NCBI GenBank assembly: GCA_964409685.1
Contig: CAYPEJ010000005.1
Coordinates: 1-64,000, forward strand
Origin: Clostridium_AI sp964409685
GTDB lineage: Bacteria > Bacillota > Clostridia > Lachnospirales > Lachnospiraceae
DNA length: 64,000 bases
Direction of reading: 5' to 3'
In this document: positions 7,641 to 16,206 of the stretch, in pieces
Layout: the number at the start of each line of letters is the position of its first letter
Numbering within the stretch: position 1 is the first letter of the stretch
Notes under the pieces: model-generated
Database searches by the model: none
What the model was told of the DNA's origin: nothing
Seen by the model: only the letters and a program-made list of their open reading frames with translations
Position numbers and translations under genes: made by a program

Positions 7641-9110
7641 CTACATGGATTTATAAATATCATCTATAATATTTTTCCACGTTTTAGTACTTTCCCACCA
7701 ACGTCCTTTGTTTTTTGTAATTTTGGTTTTTTTGACGGTTTTCACTCCACTTGAAGTTAGCTTTTTACAACTATAAATATCTACTCCTTTTAGTGCTTTA
7801 GCATTTGTCAAATTTACGGAGCTGATTTGGTCTGAGCAATAGAAGTATACATAGTCAAGTTTTGTACATTTTGCCATCTTGCATTTCGTGAATTTATTTG
7901 CATAAAAATATGCCAAGTTAAGATTTTTGTATTTGTTTAAATCGATTATACTCTCTCTATTATAAGACAGCGAAATCCATCGTAGATTTTTCGCTGAAGT
8001 TGGTAGTTTGGTTGTTATATATTTATAATAGGAACCGCCAAGTGTTAAGTATACAACAGCATTGCATTTTGAAACATCAATGGATGATAATTTTGCCTTA
8101 TTCCAAGAACCTCCGGTTTCAGATTCGATTTTAATTTCTTTGGCATATGGTGCGACTAATTGAATTTGGCTTTGCCATAATTCGCGAATTGATACAGTTC
8201 TGATATGACGATATTTCGATAAATCCATCTTTTTTGCAGTATAATCTCTTATCTGAATTGTGGAAACCCATGGTAAAAATCTTAAACCATCTAAATTGGA
8301 TATTTTGTATTGATATGTGTTGGTTTTGGTTAATAACCAATAGGCATTATCATTTGGAGATTTTCCATATTTATAATTGCTAATCGTATATATGTTTCTT
8401 ATTTCTGATGGATCAAGCCAACCATCATGATTTTTATCATAATAGCTTTTTACACCATTTGAATCACAATAATAGTATCCTTTTCGAATTAGTGAATACA
8501 TACCACCCCAGTTAGCTTTGGTTATCTTGACATATTCGCAGTAGTCACGTTCCATTTTTTCCTTATAGTTTGTAAGTAAATAGGATCCACCCCAGCAGGT
8601 GAGATTTTGATAGCCACCGTAGACGGTATCACCCACTTGGATATTGGTTGACTCTTCAGAAGATATTGTTCCTTTTATTGTTTTGATTTTTCCATATGCA
8701 CGTATTCTGGCATATAATTTACCACCATTTTTCCCAAGAATAGATACAGGGATTCGATAGGTATATTTCGCACTTTCAACATTGTCAATATATTTCGCTG
8801 TTTTGTAAGTTTTAACTTTATTTGCAGGATAATCCTTATCTGTACATACCTGAATTTCAAATCCTTTGATGTCAATAAATGGGTTTTTGTAATTACCGTT
8901 ACCAGAATCTGTTGTGTAATTATTTGAATATGTCCAACTTACAATAATGTGATTATCTTTGATTGATTCCATGTCAAAACAGTAAACACGACATTCTTTA
9001 AATATTTCGACAGCATCATCAACAGCCGCTGCCTTTGCATTAGGTGCACCTGAAAAGACAAGTAGCATAAAACATATCATTACAAATACTGCTTTCTTAT
9101 GTACATTCAT
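7641..9110 (-). CDS. Secreted protein with FnIII-like, EF-hand-like and leucine-rich-like regions
   Basis: A 489-residue exported protein with a clear signal peptide (about 1-28, ending NAKAAA). Residues about 40-155 read like a fibronectin type III domain (IIVSWTYSNN, GFEIQVCTD, KLYARIRAYG). A loop near residue 230, YDKNHDGWLDPSEI, fits an EF-hand/dockerin-type calcium site. From about 275 to the C terminus the protein has irregular repeats such as LDLSKYRHIRTVSI, IDVSKCNAVVYLTL and VNLTNAKALKGVDI, which resemble solenoid leucine-rich repeats rich in Tyr, Lys and Cys. No sortase signal or anchor is visible. The ATG at 9110 has a GGAG site 8 bases upstream. Surface adhesion or binding is a guess; no enzyme motif is seen. 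Confidence 0.75.
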   Translation of the reverse strand: MNVHKKAVFVMICFMLLVFSGAPNAKAAAVDDAVEIFKECRVYCFDMESIKDNHIIVSWTYSNNYTTDSGNGNYKNPFIDIKGFEIQVCTDKDYPANKVKTYKTAKYIDNVESAKYTYRIPVSILGKNGGKLYARIRAYGKIKTIKGTISSEESTNIQVGDTVYGGYQNLTCWGGSYLLTNYKEKMERDYCEYVKITKANWGGMYSLIRKGYYYCDSNGVKSYYDKNHDGWLDPSEIRNIYTISNYKYGKSPNDNAYWLLTKTNTYQYKISNLDGLRFLPWVSTIQIRDYTAKKMDLSKYRHIRTVSIRELWQSQIQLVAPYAKEIKIESETGGSWNKAKLSSIDVSKCNAVVYLTLGGSYYKYITTKLPTSAKNLRWISLSYNRESIIDLNKYKNLNLAYFYANKFTKCKMAKCTKLDYVYFYCSDQISSVNLTNAKALKGVDIYSCKKLTSSGVKTVKKTKITKNKGRWWESTKTWKNIIDDIYKSM

Positions 9111-9220
9111 AAACAAATCTCCTTTTTAATTACTTCTTAGCCACGATTTTATTATACAATCCGTTTTTTTAATCTGCAAGATATATTTACAATCCCCCGC
9201 TAACCTTTGGAGAACGCAAA

Positions 9221-9256
9221 AAAGATGCTGTCGTGGTATTTTACCTAACAGCATCT
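9221..9256. terminator. Bidirectional terminator downstream of the HD-domain gene
   Basis: A 9-bp perfect stem (9223-9231 and 9248-9256) has T-rich sequence on both sides: CATTTTT on the plus strand and TTTTTTGCG on the minus strand. It ends the HD-domain transcript. Confidence 0.85.
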
Positions 9257-9348
9257 CATTTTTCAACTATTCTTTTTACATAATTTTCTTTTACATACTT
9301 TATTGATTGAATACCCTTTTGTATACGTATTCTTTGATGTTTTTTCAT
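9256..9348 (-). CDS. Possible 30-residue basic micro-ORF after the HD-domain gene
   Basis: After the TAG stop of the HD-domain gene the same frame stays open for 44 codons. It contains an ATG at 9348 that would give a 30-residue peptide with 12 Lys/Arg, ending at a TGA that touches the terminator stem. A GGGAGG follows the HD stop at once but is too far from this ATG to serve it. No homologue is recognised; it may be chance or a readthrough tail. Confidence 0.2.
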   Translation of the reverse strand: MKKHQRIRIQKGIQSIKYVKENYVKRIVEK

Positions 9349-9390
9349 ACGAAATCGTTTGTGAGCACAAATCAGTTTTAAGACGCCTCC

Positions 9391-9882
9391 CTATAAGCCA
9401 AATATTTGTCTACATAAAAATCGTCCTGATGAAGTTTTAAAAATACGTTGAAACGCTGTCTCAATAGACTTTCTATCGTAGTTTTCTTCAAACATATTTA
9501 CTAAAAAGTCTGCTTCAATTAAAATCTGATAATCTAAGTTATCTACTTTGTCATAGGTATGATGGTGTGCAACTAAAAAACAAACTCTATCCATAACTGC
9601 TTCATCATATCCTAAATCATCTAATAGTGCTCTTGCAACTGCTGGTCCTTCTAATTCTTGAAGTTTACCTGTACATGTTCCATACTTTTCTTCGCAAACT
9701 CGAATTCCAATATCATGAACTAGTGCTGCGGTTTCTAGTATATATAATGTTTCTTTATCTAATTTTTCTAATAAACCAATTGTCTTAGCGAAGCTATGCA
9801 CCTTTATAAAGTGCTGTATTCTCTTAGGTTCTCCCGAATAATAACAAATCATTTCTCTTATCAATGTTTCAGTTCTTTGCAT
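9391..9882 (-). CDS. HD domain-containing phosphohydrolase
   Basis: A 163-residue cytosolic protein of the HD superfamily, metal-dependent phosphohydrolases that act on nucleotides or other phosphoesters. The metal ligands are visible: His29 (VHSFAKTIG), the His56-Asp57 pair (AALVHDIGI) and a later HHHTYDKV plus EADFLVN. The C terminus (FKTSSGRFLCRQIFGL) is the normal end of this small family. The start at 9882 is chosen because AGGAG lies 7 bases upstream; codons further upstream lack a ribosome site. The substrate is unknown. It stands alone, with a terminator downstream and the ribonuclease gene upstream. Confidence 0.85.
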   Translation of the reverse strand: MQRTETLIREMICYYSGEPKRIQHFIKVHSFAKTIGLLEKLDKETLYILETAALVHDIGIRVCEEKYGTCTGKLQELEGPAVARALLDDLGYDEAVMDRVCFLVAHHHTYDKVDNLDYQILIEADFLVNMFEENYDRKSIETAFQRIFKTSSGRFLCRQIFGL

Positions 9883-9954
9883 TTCTTGTCTCCTCTTTAT
9901 GTAAATGCGAATACCCCTATTATAACACATTCTAAAAAAAATGATAGTACTTTT

Positions 9955-10569
9955 TTACAAAATTTGATTTTTTATGCTATAAACCTCTGGATTTAGCATT
10001 TGAAATGTCGCATAATGATCTTCTGTGTAGAACATAAGACCATCATTTGAATAAACCAAACGCTTTGTTCCTCTTGTATCAGTACCTAATGTATCAATAT
10101 CACACTCCCAATAACATCTACCATCTTTGCTTGGTAATAACCCTTGGTAATTACCAAAATAATCTCCTCCGATACTTTTCGTACAATCAATGTCCGCTAA
10201 GCTACCACCAAGCCAACCTAAACTTTGCGCTTCCTTTTTGGTAATATATAACGGCGGTAACTTTTTGTAGGTAAATATGTAAGTTGATACCGTTTGTAAA
10301 CTGGTATCGGCAATTGTTTCTTCTATTGAATCTTCTGATTCATTTGAATCATTTGAATCATCTGAATCATCTGCAAATGTATCTTCTGCATACTCTGTTG
10401 CGTCTGTAGAATCTTTTATGATATCTTCTATGGAACCTTTTACCGATGCCCCTATCGACGTAACTTCTAGTGTTTCTTCTTCAGCAAAAACATTACAATC
10501 TACTATATTAGCAGTTGTAACCGTGAACATGAATAAGAACAATAAGTATCTTCTTATCCTTTTAAACAT
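9955..10569 (-). CDS. Secreted barnase-type guanyl-preferring ribonuclease
   Basis: A 204-residue exported protein. Residues 1-29 form a signal peptide (ending VFA), about 30-92 form an acidic Ser/Asp/Glu-rich propeptide or linker, and about 95-204 align with barnase/binase: YKKLPPLYITKKEAQSLGW, KSIGGDYFGN, WECDID, RLVYSNDGLMFYTEDHYATF. The barnase active-site residues are all conserved: Lys103 (barnase K27), Glu155 (E73), Arg166 (R83), Arg170 (R87) and His185 (H102). It should cleave single-stranded RNA 3' of G outside the cell. The start at 10569 is set by GGAGG 6 bases upstream. No barstar-like inhibitor gene is seen nearby, and two or three cysteines are extra relative to barnase. Confidence 0.9.
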   Translation of the reverse strand: MFKRIRRYLLFLFMFTVTTANIVDCNVFAEEETLEVTSIGASVKGSIEDIIKDSTDATEYAEDTFADDSDDSNDSNESEDSIEETIADTSLQTVSTYIFTYKKLPPLYITKKEAQSLGWLGGSLADIDCTKSIGGDYFGNYQGLLPSKDGRCYWECDIDTLGTDTRGTKRLVYSNDGLMFYTEDHYATFQMLNPEVYSIKNQIL

Positions 10570-10652
10570 TTTCTGCCTCCTTCCAAAACAATCCATACTA
10601 ATTTGAAAATTTGAATAAGTAACTAAACACCGCATTTCAAGAGCATAGTTCT

Positions 10653-10681
10653 ATTTTAAAAGGAGACCGTTACCTTGTCAA
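10653..10681 (-). promoter_or_regulatory. Strong sigma-A promoter of the ribonuclease gene
   Basis: TTGACA (10676-10681) and TAAAAT (10653-10658) on the minus strand are spaced by 17 bp, about 80 bp before the ribonuclease start. Confidence 0.8.
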
Positions 10682-10791
10682 CTGAAAGTACCAATATTGT
10701 ATTATTTTCTGTACATAAATTGTCCATTCCACCAGCTTTTGTACAGACATTCCATTTTTCTAACTCTTATGTTTAAAAACACTCTAAATAT

Positions 10792-11415
10792 TTACTCATA
10801 ATTGCGTATTACTTGTTCGATCATATCTTTTTCAATTCTACCCTCTGCTTTCATCCCTATATATAAAAGTTCTTTAAACGCCTTCTTACGCAAAGACTCA
10901 GAATGTATTCTTTCTTTAATGGCAATTCGGCATTCCCCTAAGCACTCTGTTAACTCCGCCATATAATCTGGTACAGCTGCTTCTACACTCATTCTAACCC
11001 ATTTCGCAATATCAGGGCTTTTTCCAGCCGTGGTGGTACCGATAACAATATCTCCCTTTTTTACAACTGCAGGAAATAAAAATGCACTTTTGTCACAACT
11101 GTCTGCAAGATTTACTAACGTATTGGATTCTTTGCAAAGTACTTCTATTGCCTCATTTACTGTTCTATTATTGGTTGCTGCAATGACAAAAAAGCAGTGT
11201 TGAATATCCGCATTTTCGAATTCACGCTCTAAAAGAATTAATTTTCCTTCTACCTTACTTAATTCTTTTAATTCTTTACAAATAGTAGGGGACACTACTG
11301 TAACATACACACCAAATTGGAGCAACACATGAACTTTACGAAATGCAACTGCCCCACCCCCTACAACTAAACAATGTTTATCTTGAATATCTATAAAAAA
11401 GGGAAAATACGCCAT
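10792..11415 (-). CDS. Precorrin-2 dehydrogenase / sirohydrochlorin ferrochelatase
   Basis: A 207-residue protein like the N-terminal part of CysG and like Met8p. It oxidises precorrin-2 to sirohydrochlorin with NAD+ and may insert Fe2+ to give siroheme. The Rossmann motif LVVGGGAVAFRK is near residues 16-27, and the dimerisation/chelatase part contains NLADSCDKSAFLFPAVVKKGDIVIGTTTAGKSP, with the aspartate used in both reactions. The C-terminal methyltransferase domain of CysG is absent, as is normal in clostridia. The cobaltochelatase CbiK gene lies just upstream, so the pair handles the branch from sirohydrochlorin towards siroheme or cobalamin. The TATAAT-type promoter in the gap suggests separate control. 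Confidence 0.9.
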   Translation of the reverse strand: MAYFPFFIDIQDKHCLVVGGGAVAFRKVHVLLQFGVYVTVVSPTICKELKELSKVEGKLILLEREFENADIQHCFFVIAATNNRTVNEAIEVLCKESNTLVNLADSCDKSAFLFPAVVKKGDIVIGTTTAGKSPDIAKWVRMSVEAAVPDYMAELTECLGECRIAIKERIHSESLRKKAFKELLYIGMKAEGRIEKDMIEQVIRNYE

Positions 11416-11464
11416 CTATATACCATACCTTTCTACGTTCATTTTATTTACAATTCACACGTAT

Positions 11465-11493
11465 ATTATAATGGATTTTCTCGTTTTTTGTCG
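11465..11493 (-). promoter_or_regulatory. Promoter of the precorrin-2 dehydrogenase gene
   Basis: A TATAAT (11465-11470, minus strand) with a weak -35, CGACAA (11488-11493), at 17-bp spacing lies 50 bp upstream of the start. Confidence 0.5.
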
Positions 11494-11513
11494 TACCAAT
11501 GTTTGCCTCTGTT

Positions 11514-12326
11514 TTAAACAGCACCTTTTCTTCCTAGTTTCCTAGCCTTTTTTGCGTGTTGTCCAAAAAGTTCCTGTATCTTTTCATATTCACCTAGTGC
11601 TTTTGTTGAGTATTCTACTTTATACCCTTCTTTTCTCAAACGGTTCACCCATGCGTTGTCAGACTCTCCGATCATATCTCTTAACACATGATACCCTGTA
11701 ACAACCATAAATGGCAAAAGAAATACCTCTTGATAGGATTCTTTCCGTAACTGTAGTAATACCTCTTCTAGGCTTGGATGCTCTCTTAACACCGCCACAT
11801 AAACATGGTTATATTGCATCTTCCGAAACATATTATTTAAGTTGTCGTACACTTGATTGGCTTGACTTGTCGTTCCATGTCCCATTAAAATAACAGCTTT
11901 TTGCCAGGATGCTTGTTCCAACACTTCTGTCAAGGTCGCAACTACTTCCTTATAATCTTGTATATCATTGAGCAAAGGTGCTCCCACTCGGATATCTTGA
12001 AATTGATCCTTGTATTTTTCTATCTGCCCTATTATTTCATCATATTCTAAACCTTGCATCACAAAGGTCGGTTGCACGATAACATGTTCTATCCCATCTT
12101 GTTTTATTTGGTCCAATGCCTGTTGTACAGTAAAAATGTGAATTCCTGATTTTTGCTGGATTTTCTGAATGATTCTTGCACTTGAAAATGCCCGATATAG
12201 TATTATTTCTTCCGAAGAATTTCCTTTTATCTGTTCCTTTATCTTTTTTTCTATCTTCCCAATCGTACACTCAATGGTATGTACATTTGTCGTACCAAAG
12301 CTTACAACTAAAACTGCCTTTTTCAT
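11514..12326 (-). CDS. cbiK: Sirohydrochlorin cobaltochelatase CbiK
   Basis: A 270-residue class II chelatase of the anaerobic CbiK family, which inserts Co2+ into sirohydrochlorin at the start of the oxygen-independent cobalamin pathway. The N terminus KKAVLVVSFGTTN is diagnostic. Two metal-binding histidines are visible: one in ILMGHGTTSQAN and one in VVTGYHVLRDMIGESD. The length matches the Salmonella enzyme. The ATG at 12326 follows GGAG at 7 bases. No signal peptide is present, so it is the cytoplasmic form. No further cob/cbi gene is in the window and no cobalamin riboswitch was found in its short upstream gap, which instead holds a repeat remnant and the terminator of the ABC exporter operon. 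Confidence 0.93.
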   Translation of the reverse strand: MKKAVLVVSFGTTNVHTIECTIGKIEKKIKEQIKGNSSEEIILYRAFSSARIIQKIQQKSGIHIFTVQQALDQIKQDGIEHVIVQPTFVMQGLEYDEIIGQIEKYKDQFQDIRVGAPLLNDIQDYKEVVATLTEVLEQASWQKAVILMGHGTTSQANQVYDNLNNMFRKMQYNHVYVAVLREHPSLEEVLLQLRKESYQEVFLLPFMVVTGYHVLRDMIGESDNAWVNRLRKEGYKVEYSTKALGEYEKIQELFGQHAKKARKLGRKGAV

Positions 12327-12352
12327 TTTTAAACTCCATATCTAAGGAAGGT

Positions 12353-12390
12353 AGTGTGTCACACACTCTCACGTCCTAGTTCTACTGCAA
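12353..12390 (+). repeat. Remnant of the left end of an interspersed repeat
   Basis: Bases 12362-12390 match 47747-47775 of the intact copy at 23 of 29 positions. The flank 12353-12367 is a short palindrome (AGTGTGT-C-ACACACT). The right end of the same repeat lies on the other side of the ABC exporter operon at 16207-16239. Confidence 0.6.
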
Positions 12391-12397
12391 TGAAATT

Positions 12398-12431
12398 AAA
12401 AGAGCCTACCCAAAACGGATAAGGCCCTTTT
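12398..12431 (-). terminator. Terminator of the ABC exporter operon
   Basis: A stem of about 14 bp (12398-12411 with 12417-12431, some mismatches) is rich in G-C in its middle and ends in CTTTTAATTT on the minus strand, 10 bp past the stop of the second ABC gene. Confidence 0.75.
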
Positions 12432-12440
12432 ATTATAGCA

Positions 12441-14324
12441 TTAATCTTGTTCTAATGCACCTGTATAAAGTTGATAATAAATGCCCTTTTTCTCAAGCAA
12501 GCTATCATGGTCACCACGTTCAATAATACGACCTTTATCAAGAACCATAATTACATTCGAGTTCTTGATAGTAGATAAACGGTGTGCAATAACAAATACG
12601 GTTCTACCATGCATTAACGCATCCATACCTTCTTGTACGATTTTTTCAGTTCTTGTATCAATACTCGAAGTAGCCTCATCTAAGATAAGAACTGGTGGGT
12701 TTGCGATTGCTGCACGAGCAATGGAAAGAAGCTGTCTTTGACCTTGAGATAAATTTGCACCATTTCCAGTTAACATTGTGTGATAGCCTTCTGGAAGATG
12801 TTTGATAAACTGATCTGCATTGGCTAATTTTGCTGCTGCCATTACTTCTTCGTCTGTGGCATCTAACTTACCAAAACGGATATTTTCCATAACGGTTCCT
12901 GTAAATAATTGTGTATCCTGTAATACCACTCCTAAGGAACGTCTTAAATCATCCTTTTTTATTTTGCTAATGTTAATCCCGTCATAACGAATCTTACCAT
13001 CTTGAATGTCATAGAAACGGTTAATTAAGTTTGTGATTGTTGTCTTACCAGCACCTGTAGCACCAACGAAAGCAATCTTTTCACCTGGTTTTGCATAAAG
13101 TTCGATGTCATGTAGAATCATCTTTTCATCTGTATAACCGAAGTCAACGTGATCGAATACAACATCCCCTTCCATCTTTTTAAGCTCAACCGTTCCGTCC
13201 TCTTTGTGGAAATGTTTCCAAGCCCACATACCAGTACGTTCTTCTGTTTCTTGAAGATTTCCAGCTTCGTCTACTTTTGCATTTACAAGTTCTACGTAAC
13301 CGTCGTCTACTTCTGGTTCTTCATCTAATAAAGCAAAGATACGTTCTGCACCTGCTAGAGCCATAACGATGGAGTTTAACTGTTGTGACATCTGTGAAAT
13401 TGGTTGATTTAAAGTTCTTGTAAACTGTAAGAAGGATGCTAGGGAACCTAGTGTAAATCCACCTACGGAACTAATAGCTACCACAGAACCAATCATAACT
13501 GTGATAACATAAAATATGTTACCAATGTTTGCAAGAACAGGCATTAAGATGTTAGCAAATTTGTTGGCGTTGTTTGCTGTTACGAATAACTCTTCGTTTA
13601 ATTCATTGAATTTTTCAATACTTTCTTCTTCATGGCAGAATACTTTGATAACCTTTTGACCTTCCATCATTTCTTCGATATAACCATTTACTTTACCAAT
13701 GTTTTTCTGTTGCTTCCCAAAGTACATACCAGATTTTCCAGCAAGTGCCTTCGTAGTAAAGAACATAACACCCATCATCACAAATGTTACGATAGATAAT
13801 GGAATACTTAATGTTATCATAGATGCAATCACACCAACGATTGTAATTACCCCTGAAAATAATTGAGGGATACTTTGGCTAATCATCTGTCTTAATGTAT
13901 CTGTATCATTTGTATAAACACTCATAATATCGCCATGTGCGTGAGTGTCAAAGTAACCAATTGGCAAGGATTCCATGTGTGTAAATACATCATCACGGAT
14001 CTTTTTTAAAGTACCTTGTGTTACAGATACCATGATACGGGAATAGGACCAGTTGGACAATACACCCATTCCGTAAATCACTGCCATTCCACTAATTGCT
14101 CTTAATAATGGTGCAAAGTTCGGATTTTCCAAACCGATTAGTGGTGTAATATACTTATCAATTAGTGTTTTCATAAACATAGTTCCTGCAACACTTGTTA
14201 AGGAAGTGATGATAATTAATACGAAAACAGCACAACATTGTAATTTATAATGTTTAAATACATATGAAAATAATCTTTTAAATGTAGGAAACGCATTGCC
14301 TTTTTTACCATTCTTATTTTGCAT
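12441..14324 (-). CDS. Heterodimeric ABC exporter, catalytically complete half (LmrD/BmrD-like)
   Basis: A 627-residue half-transporter with an N-terminal six-helix exporter domain (about 15-340) and a C-terminal ATPase domain (about 390-620). The ATPase has Walker A GATGAGKTT, Walker B VLILDEATSSID with the catalytic Glu, and switch His in VIAHRLSTI. Its signature is LSQGQ instead of LSGGQ, as expected for the half that supplies the impaired signature to the degenerate site. An insertion of about 50 residues (rich in E, W and H) sits between the domains. The start at 14324 is set by AGGAG at 9 bases and overlaps the end of the partner gene by 11 bp. Drug or lipid substrates are likely but unknown. 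Confidence 0.9.
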   Translation of the reverse strand: MQNKNGKKGNAFPTFKRLFSYVFKHYKLQCCAVFVLIIITSLTSVAGTMFMKTLIDKYITPLIGLENPNFAPLLRAISGMAVIYGMGVLSNWSYSRIMVSVTQGTLKKIRDDVFTHMESLPIGYFDTHAHGDIMSVYTNDTDTLRQMISQSIPQLFSGVITIVGVIASMITLSIPLSIVTFVMMGVMFFTTKALAGKSGMYFGKQQKNIGKVNGYIEEMMEGQKVIKVFCHEEESIEKFNELNEELFVTANNANKFANILMPVLANIGNIFYVITVMIGSVVAISSVGGFTLGSLASFLQFTRTLNQPISQMSQQLNSIVMALAGAERIFALLDEEPEVDDGYVELVNAKVDEAGNLQETEERTGMWAWKHFHKEDGTVELKKMEGDVVFDHVDFGYTDEKMILHDIELYAKPGEKIAFVGATGAGKTTITNLINRFYDIQDGKIRYDGINISKIKKDDLRRSLGVVLQDTQLFTGTVMENIRFGKLDATDEEVMAAAKLANADQFIKHLPEGYHTMLTGNGANLSQGQRQLLSIARAAIANPPVLILDEATSSIDTRTEKIVQEGMDALMHGRTVFVIAHRLSTIKNSNVIMVLDKGRIIERGDHDSLLEKKGIYYQLYTGALEQD

Positions 14325-16050
14325 CTTGGTCGTCTCCTTTCGTTTGTGATTTGAATACATCACGATAGATTTTACTTGTTTGTAGTAATTCATCATGTGT
14401 ACCGAAGGATTCTACAACACCATCGTCTAATACAAGAATCTTATCTGCATCTTGTACAGAAGAAATTCTTTGTGCAATGATAATCTTTGTTGTATTTGGA
14501 ATTTCTTCACGGAATGCTTTACGGATAAATGCATCTGTTTTTGTATCTACGGCACTTGTAGAGTCATCTAAGATAAGAATCTTAGGTTTCTTTAATAGGG
14601 CACGAGCGATACATAATCTTTGTTTCTGACCACCAGAAACGTTGCTACCGCCTTGTTCGATATGAGTGTCATATCCATCTGGGAAGCTTGTAACAAAGTC
14701 GTGTGCTTGTGCAAGTTTACATGCATGGATTAATTCTTCATCTGTAGCTTCTTTGTTACCCCAACGTAAGTTTTCTTTGATTGTACCAGAGAATAATACG
14801 TTTTTCTGAAGTACCATAGCAACTTCGTTGCGAAGTGTATCTAGATCGTAATCTTTTACGTTGATACCACCAACAAGGACTTCCCCTTCTGTTACGTCGT
14901 AAAGACGAGGGATTAATTGTACAAATGATGTTTTTGCACTACCAGTACCACCTATAATACCAATTGTCTCACCTGATTTAATAGATAAATTGATATGGCT
15001 TAATACTGGAGATTCTGCGTCTTTCTTGTATGCGAAAGAAATATCTTTCATTTCAATAGAACCATCTTTTACTTCTGTAATAGGATTTTCACCATTTTGT
15101 AAATCAGAAGTTTCGTTGATTACTTCTGCGATTCGGTCAGCGGATGCTTTCGACATCGCAACCATAACGAATACCATAGAGATAATCATTAAACTCATTA
15201 AAATTTGAAACATATAAGTATATAAACTCATTAATTGACCAGTAGATAGGTCACCAACTACGATCATGTTTGCACCAATCCAAGAGATTACAAGAATACA
15301 TGTGTATACTGTAAACTGCATCACTGGACCATTGCAGATGATTTTCTTTTCTGCAGATACGAATAAATCATAAAGCATTTTACTTGCAGTTTTAAATTTT
15401 TCTGTTTCATAGTCTTCACGAACATATGCTTTTACAACACGGATTGCATTGATATTTTCTTGTACGCTTGCATTTACATCATCGTATTTGCGAAATACGG
15501 TTTTGAAGATTGGTAATGCAGAACGCAAAATAAAGACTAATGCGAAACTTAAAAATATAATTGCGATTAAGAACACACTAGCTAATTTTCCATTAATCGT
15601 AAATGCCATAACCATCGCACTAATTAACATAATTGGAGCACGAACACAGATACGAATAATCATTTGATAGGAGTTCTGTACGTTTGTTACGTCTGTTGTA
15701 AGACGGGTTACTAATCCTGGTGTGGAATATTTATCGATATTAGAGAATGAGAATGATTGAATATTTTCAAACATTGCTTTTCTTAGATTTTTTGCAAATC
15801 CTGTACTTGCTTTTGCGGCAGTCATACCTGCTAGCCCACCAAAGCATAGAGATAATAATGCTGCACCAAGCATTACGGCACCCATTGTGTAGACATATTT
15901 CATATCGCCAGCTTCAACACCTTTGTCAATAATCATTGCCATTAATAATGGGATTAGAATCTCTAAAATAACTTCGAATACAATAAATAACGGTGTAAGC
16001 AAGGTTGCTTTTTTGTATTCTTTAATTTGAGCTGCTAACGTTTTTAACAT
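14314..16050 (-). CDS. Heterodimeric ABC exporter, degenerate-site half (LmrC/BmrC-like)
   Basis: A 578-residue half-transporter: six-helix exporter domain at about 1-310, ATPase domain at about 330-570. Walker A is GGTGSAKTS and the signature VSGGQ is canonical, but the Walker B glutamate is Asp (ILILDDSTSAVD) and the switch histidine is Gln (IIIAQRISSV). These changes mark the subunit that forms the non-hydrolysing site in heterodimeric exporters. It is the first gene of the pair. The ATG at 16050 follows GGAGG at 12 bases; an in-frame TTG ten codons upstream has no ribosome site. No MarR-type regulator gene, often adjacent in such pairs, is present. Confidence 0.9.
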   Translation of the reverse strand: MLKTLAAQIKEYKKATLLTPLFIVFEVILEILIPLLMAMIIDKGVEAGDMKYVYTMGAVMLGAALLSLCFGGLAGMTAAKASTGFAKNLRKAMFENIQSFSFSNIDKYSTPGLVTRLTTDVTNVQNSYQMIIRICVRAPIMLISAMVMAFTINGKLASVFLIAIIFLSFALVFILRSALPIFKTVFRKYDDVNASVQENINAIRVVKAYVREDYETEKFKTASKMLYDLFVSAEKKIICNGPVMQFTVYTCILVISWIGANMIVVGDLSTGQLMSLYTYMFQILMSLMIISMVFVMVAMSKASADRIAEVINETSDLQNGENPITEVKDGSIEMKDISFAYKKDAESPVLSHINLSIKSGETIGIIGGTGSAKTSFVQLIPRLYDVTEGEVLVGGINVKDYDLDTLRNEVAMVLQKNVLFSGTIKENLRWGNKEATDEELIHACKLAQAHDFVTSFPDGYDTHIEQGGSNVSGGQKQRLCIARALLKKPKILILDDSTSAVDTKTDAFIRKAFREEIPNTTKIIIAQRISSVQDADKILVLDDGVVESFGTHDELLQTSKIYRDVFKSQTKGDDQDAK

Positions 16051-16085
16051 GAATTGCTCTTTCCTCCTTCTTGTTTCCAAAATGC

Positions 16086-16154
16086 AATTTGACGAATTTT
16101 GTCGAAATTACATCGCGTGCTAACTATTATAGCACTCTAAAATGAGAAGGCAAA
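16086..16154 (-). promoter_or_regulatory. Promoter of the ABC exporter operon with operator-like repeat
   Basis: TTTGCC (16149-16154) and TATAAT (16126-16131) on the minus strand are 17 bp apart. A 24-bp imperfect inverted repeat centred on GAC...GTC (16086-16109) lies in the leader and could be a repressor site. The 16051-16352 gap also holds a repeat end (16207-16239) and the terminator of the esterase gene; nothing else was seen in it. Confidence 0.6.
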
Positions 16155-16206
16155 TGAAAACAGCAAATTTTATTATGTAATTATTGGATCATTTGGGATA
16201 TATCAC

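Noticed and set aside
10335..10376. Repeated TCATTTGAA/TCATCTGAA units as a possible short CRISPR-like or regulatory repeat
   Set aside because: They are 9-bp in-frame repeats coding for the Asp/Ser/Asn/Glu linker of the ribonuclease.
9117..11000. A barstar gene next to the barnase-type ribonuclease
   Set aside because: No small acidic protein with the barstar pattern is encoded on either strand in the flanks.
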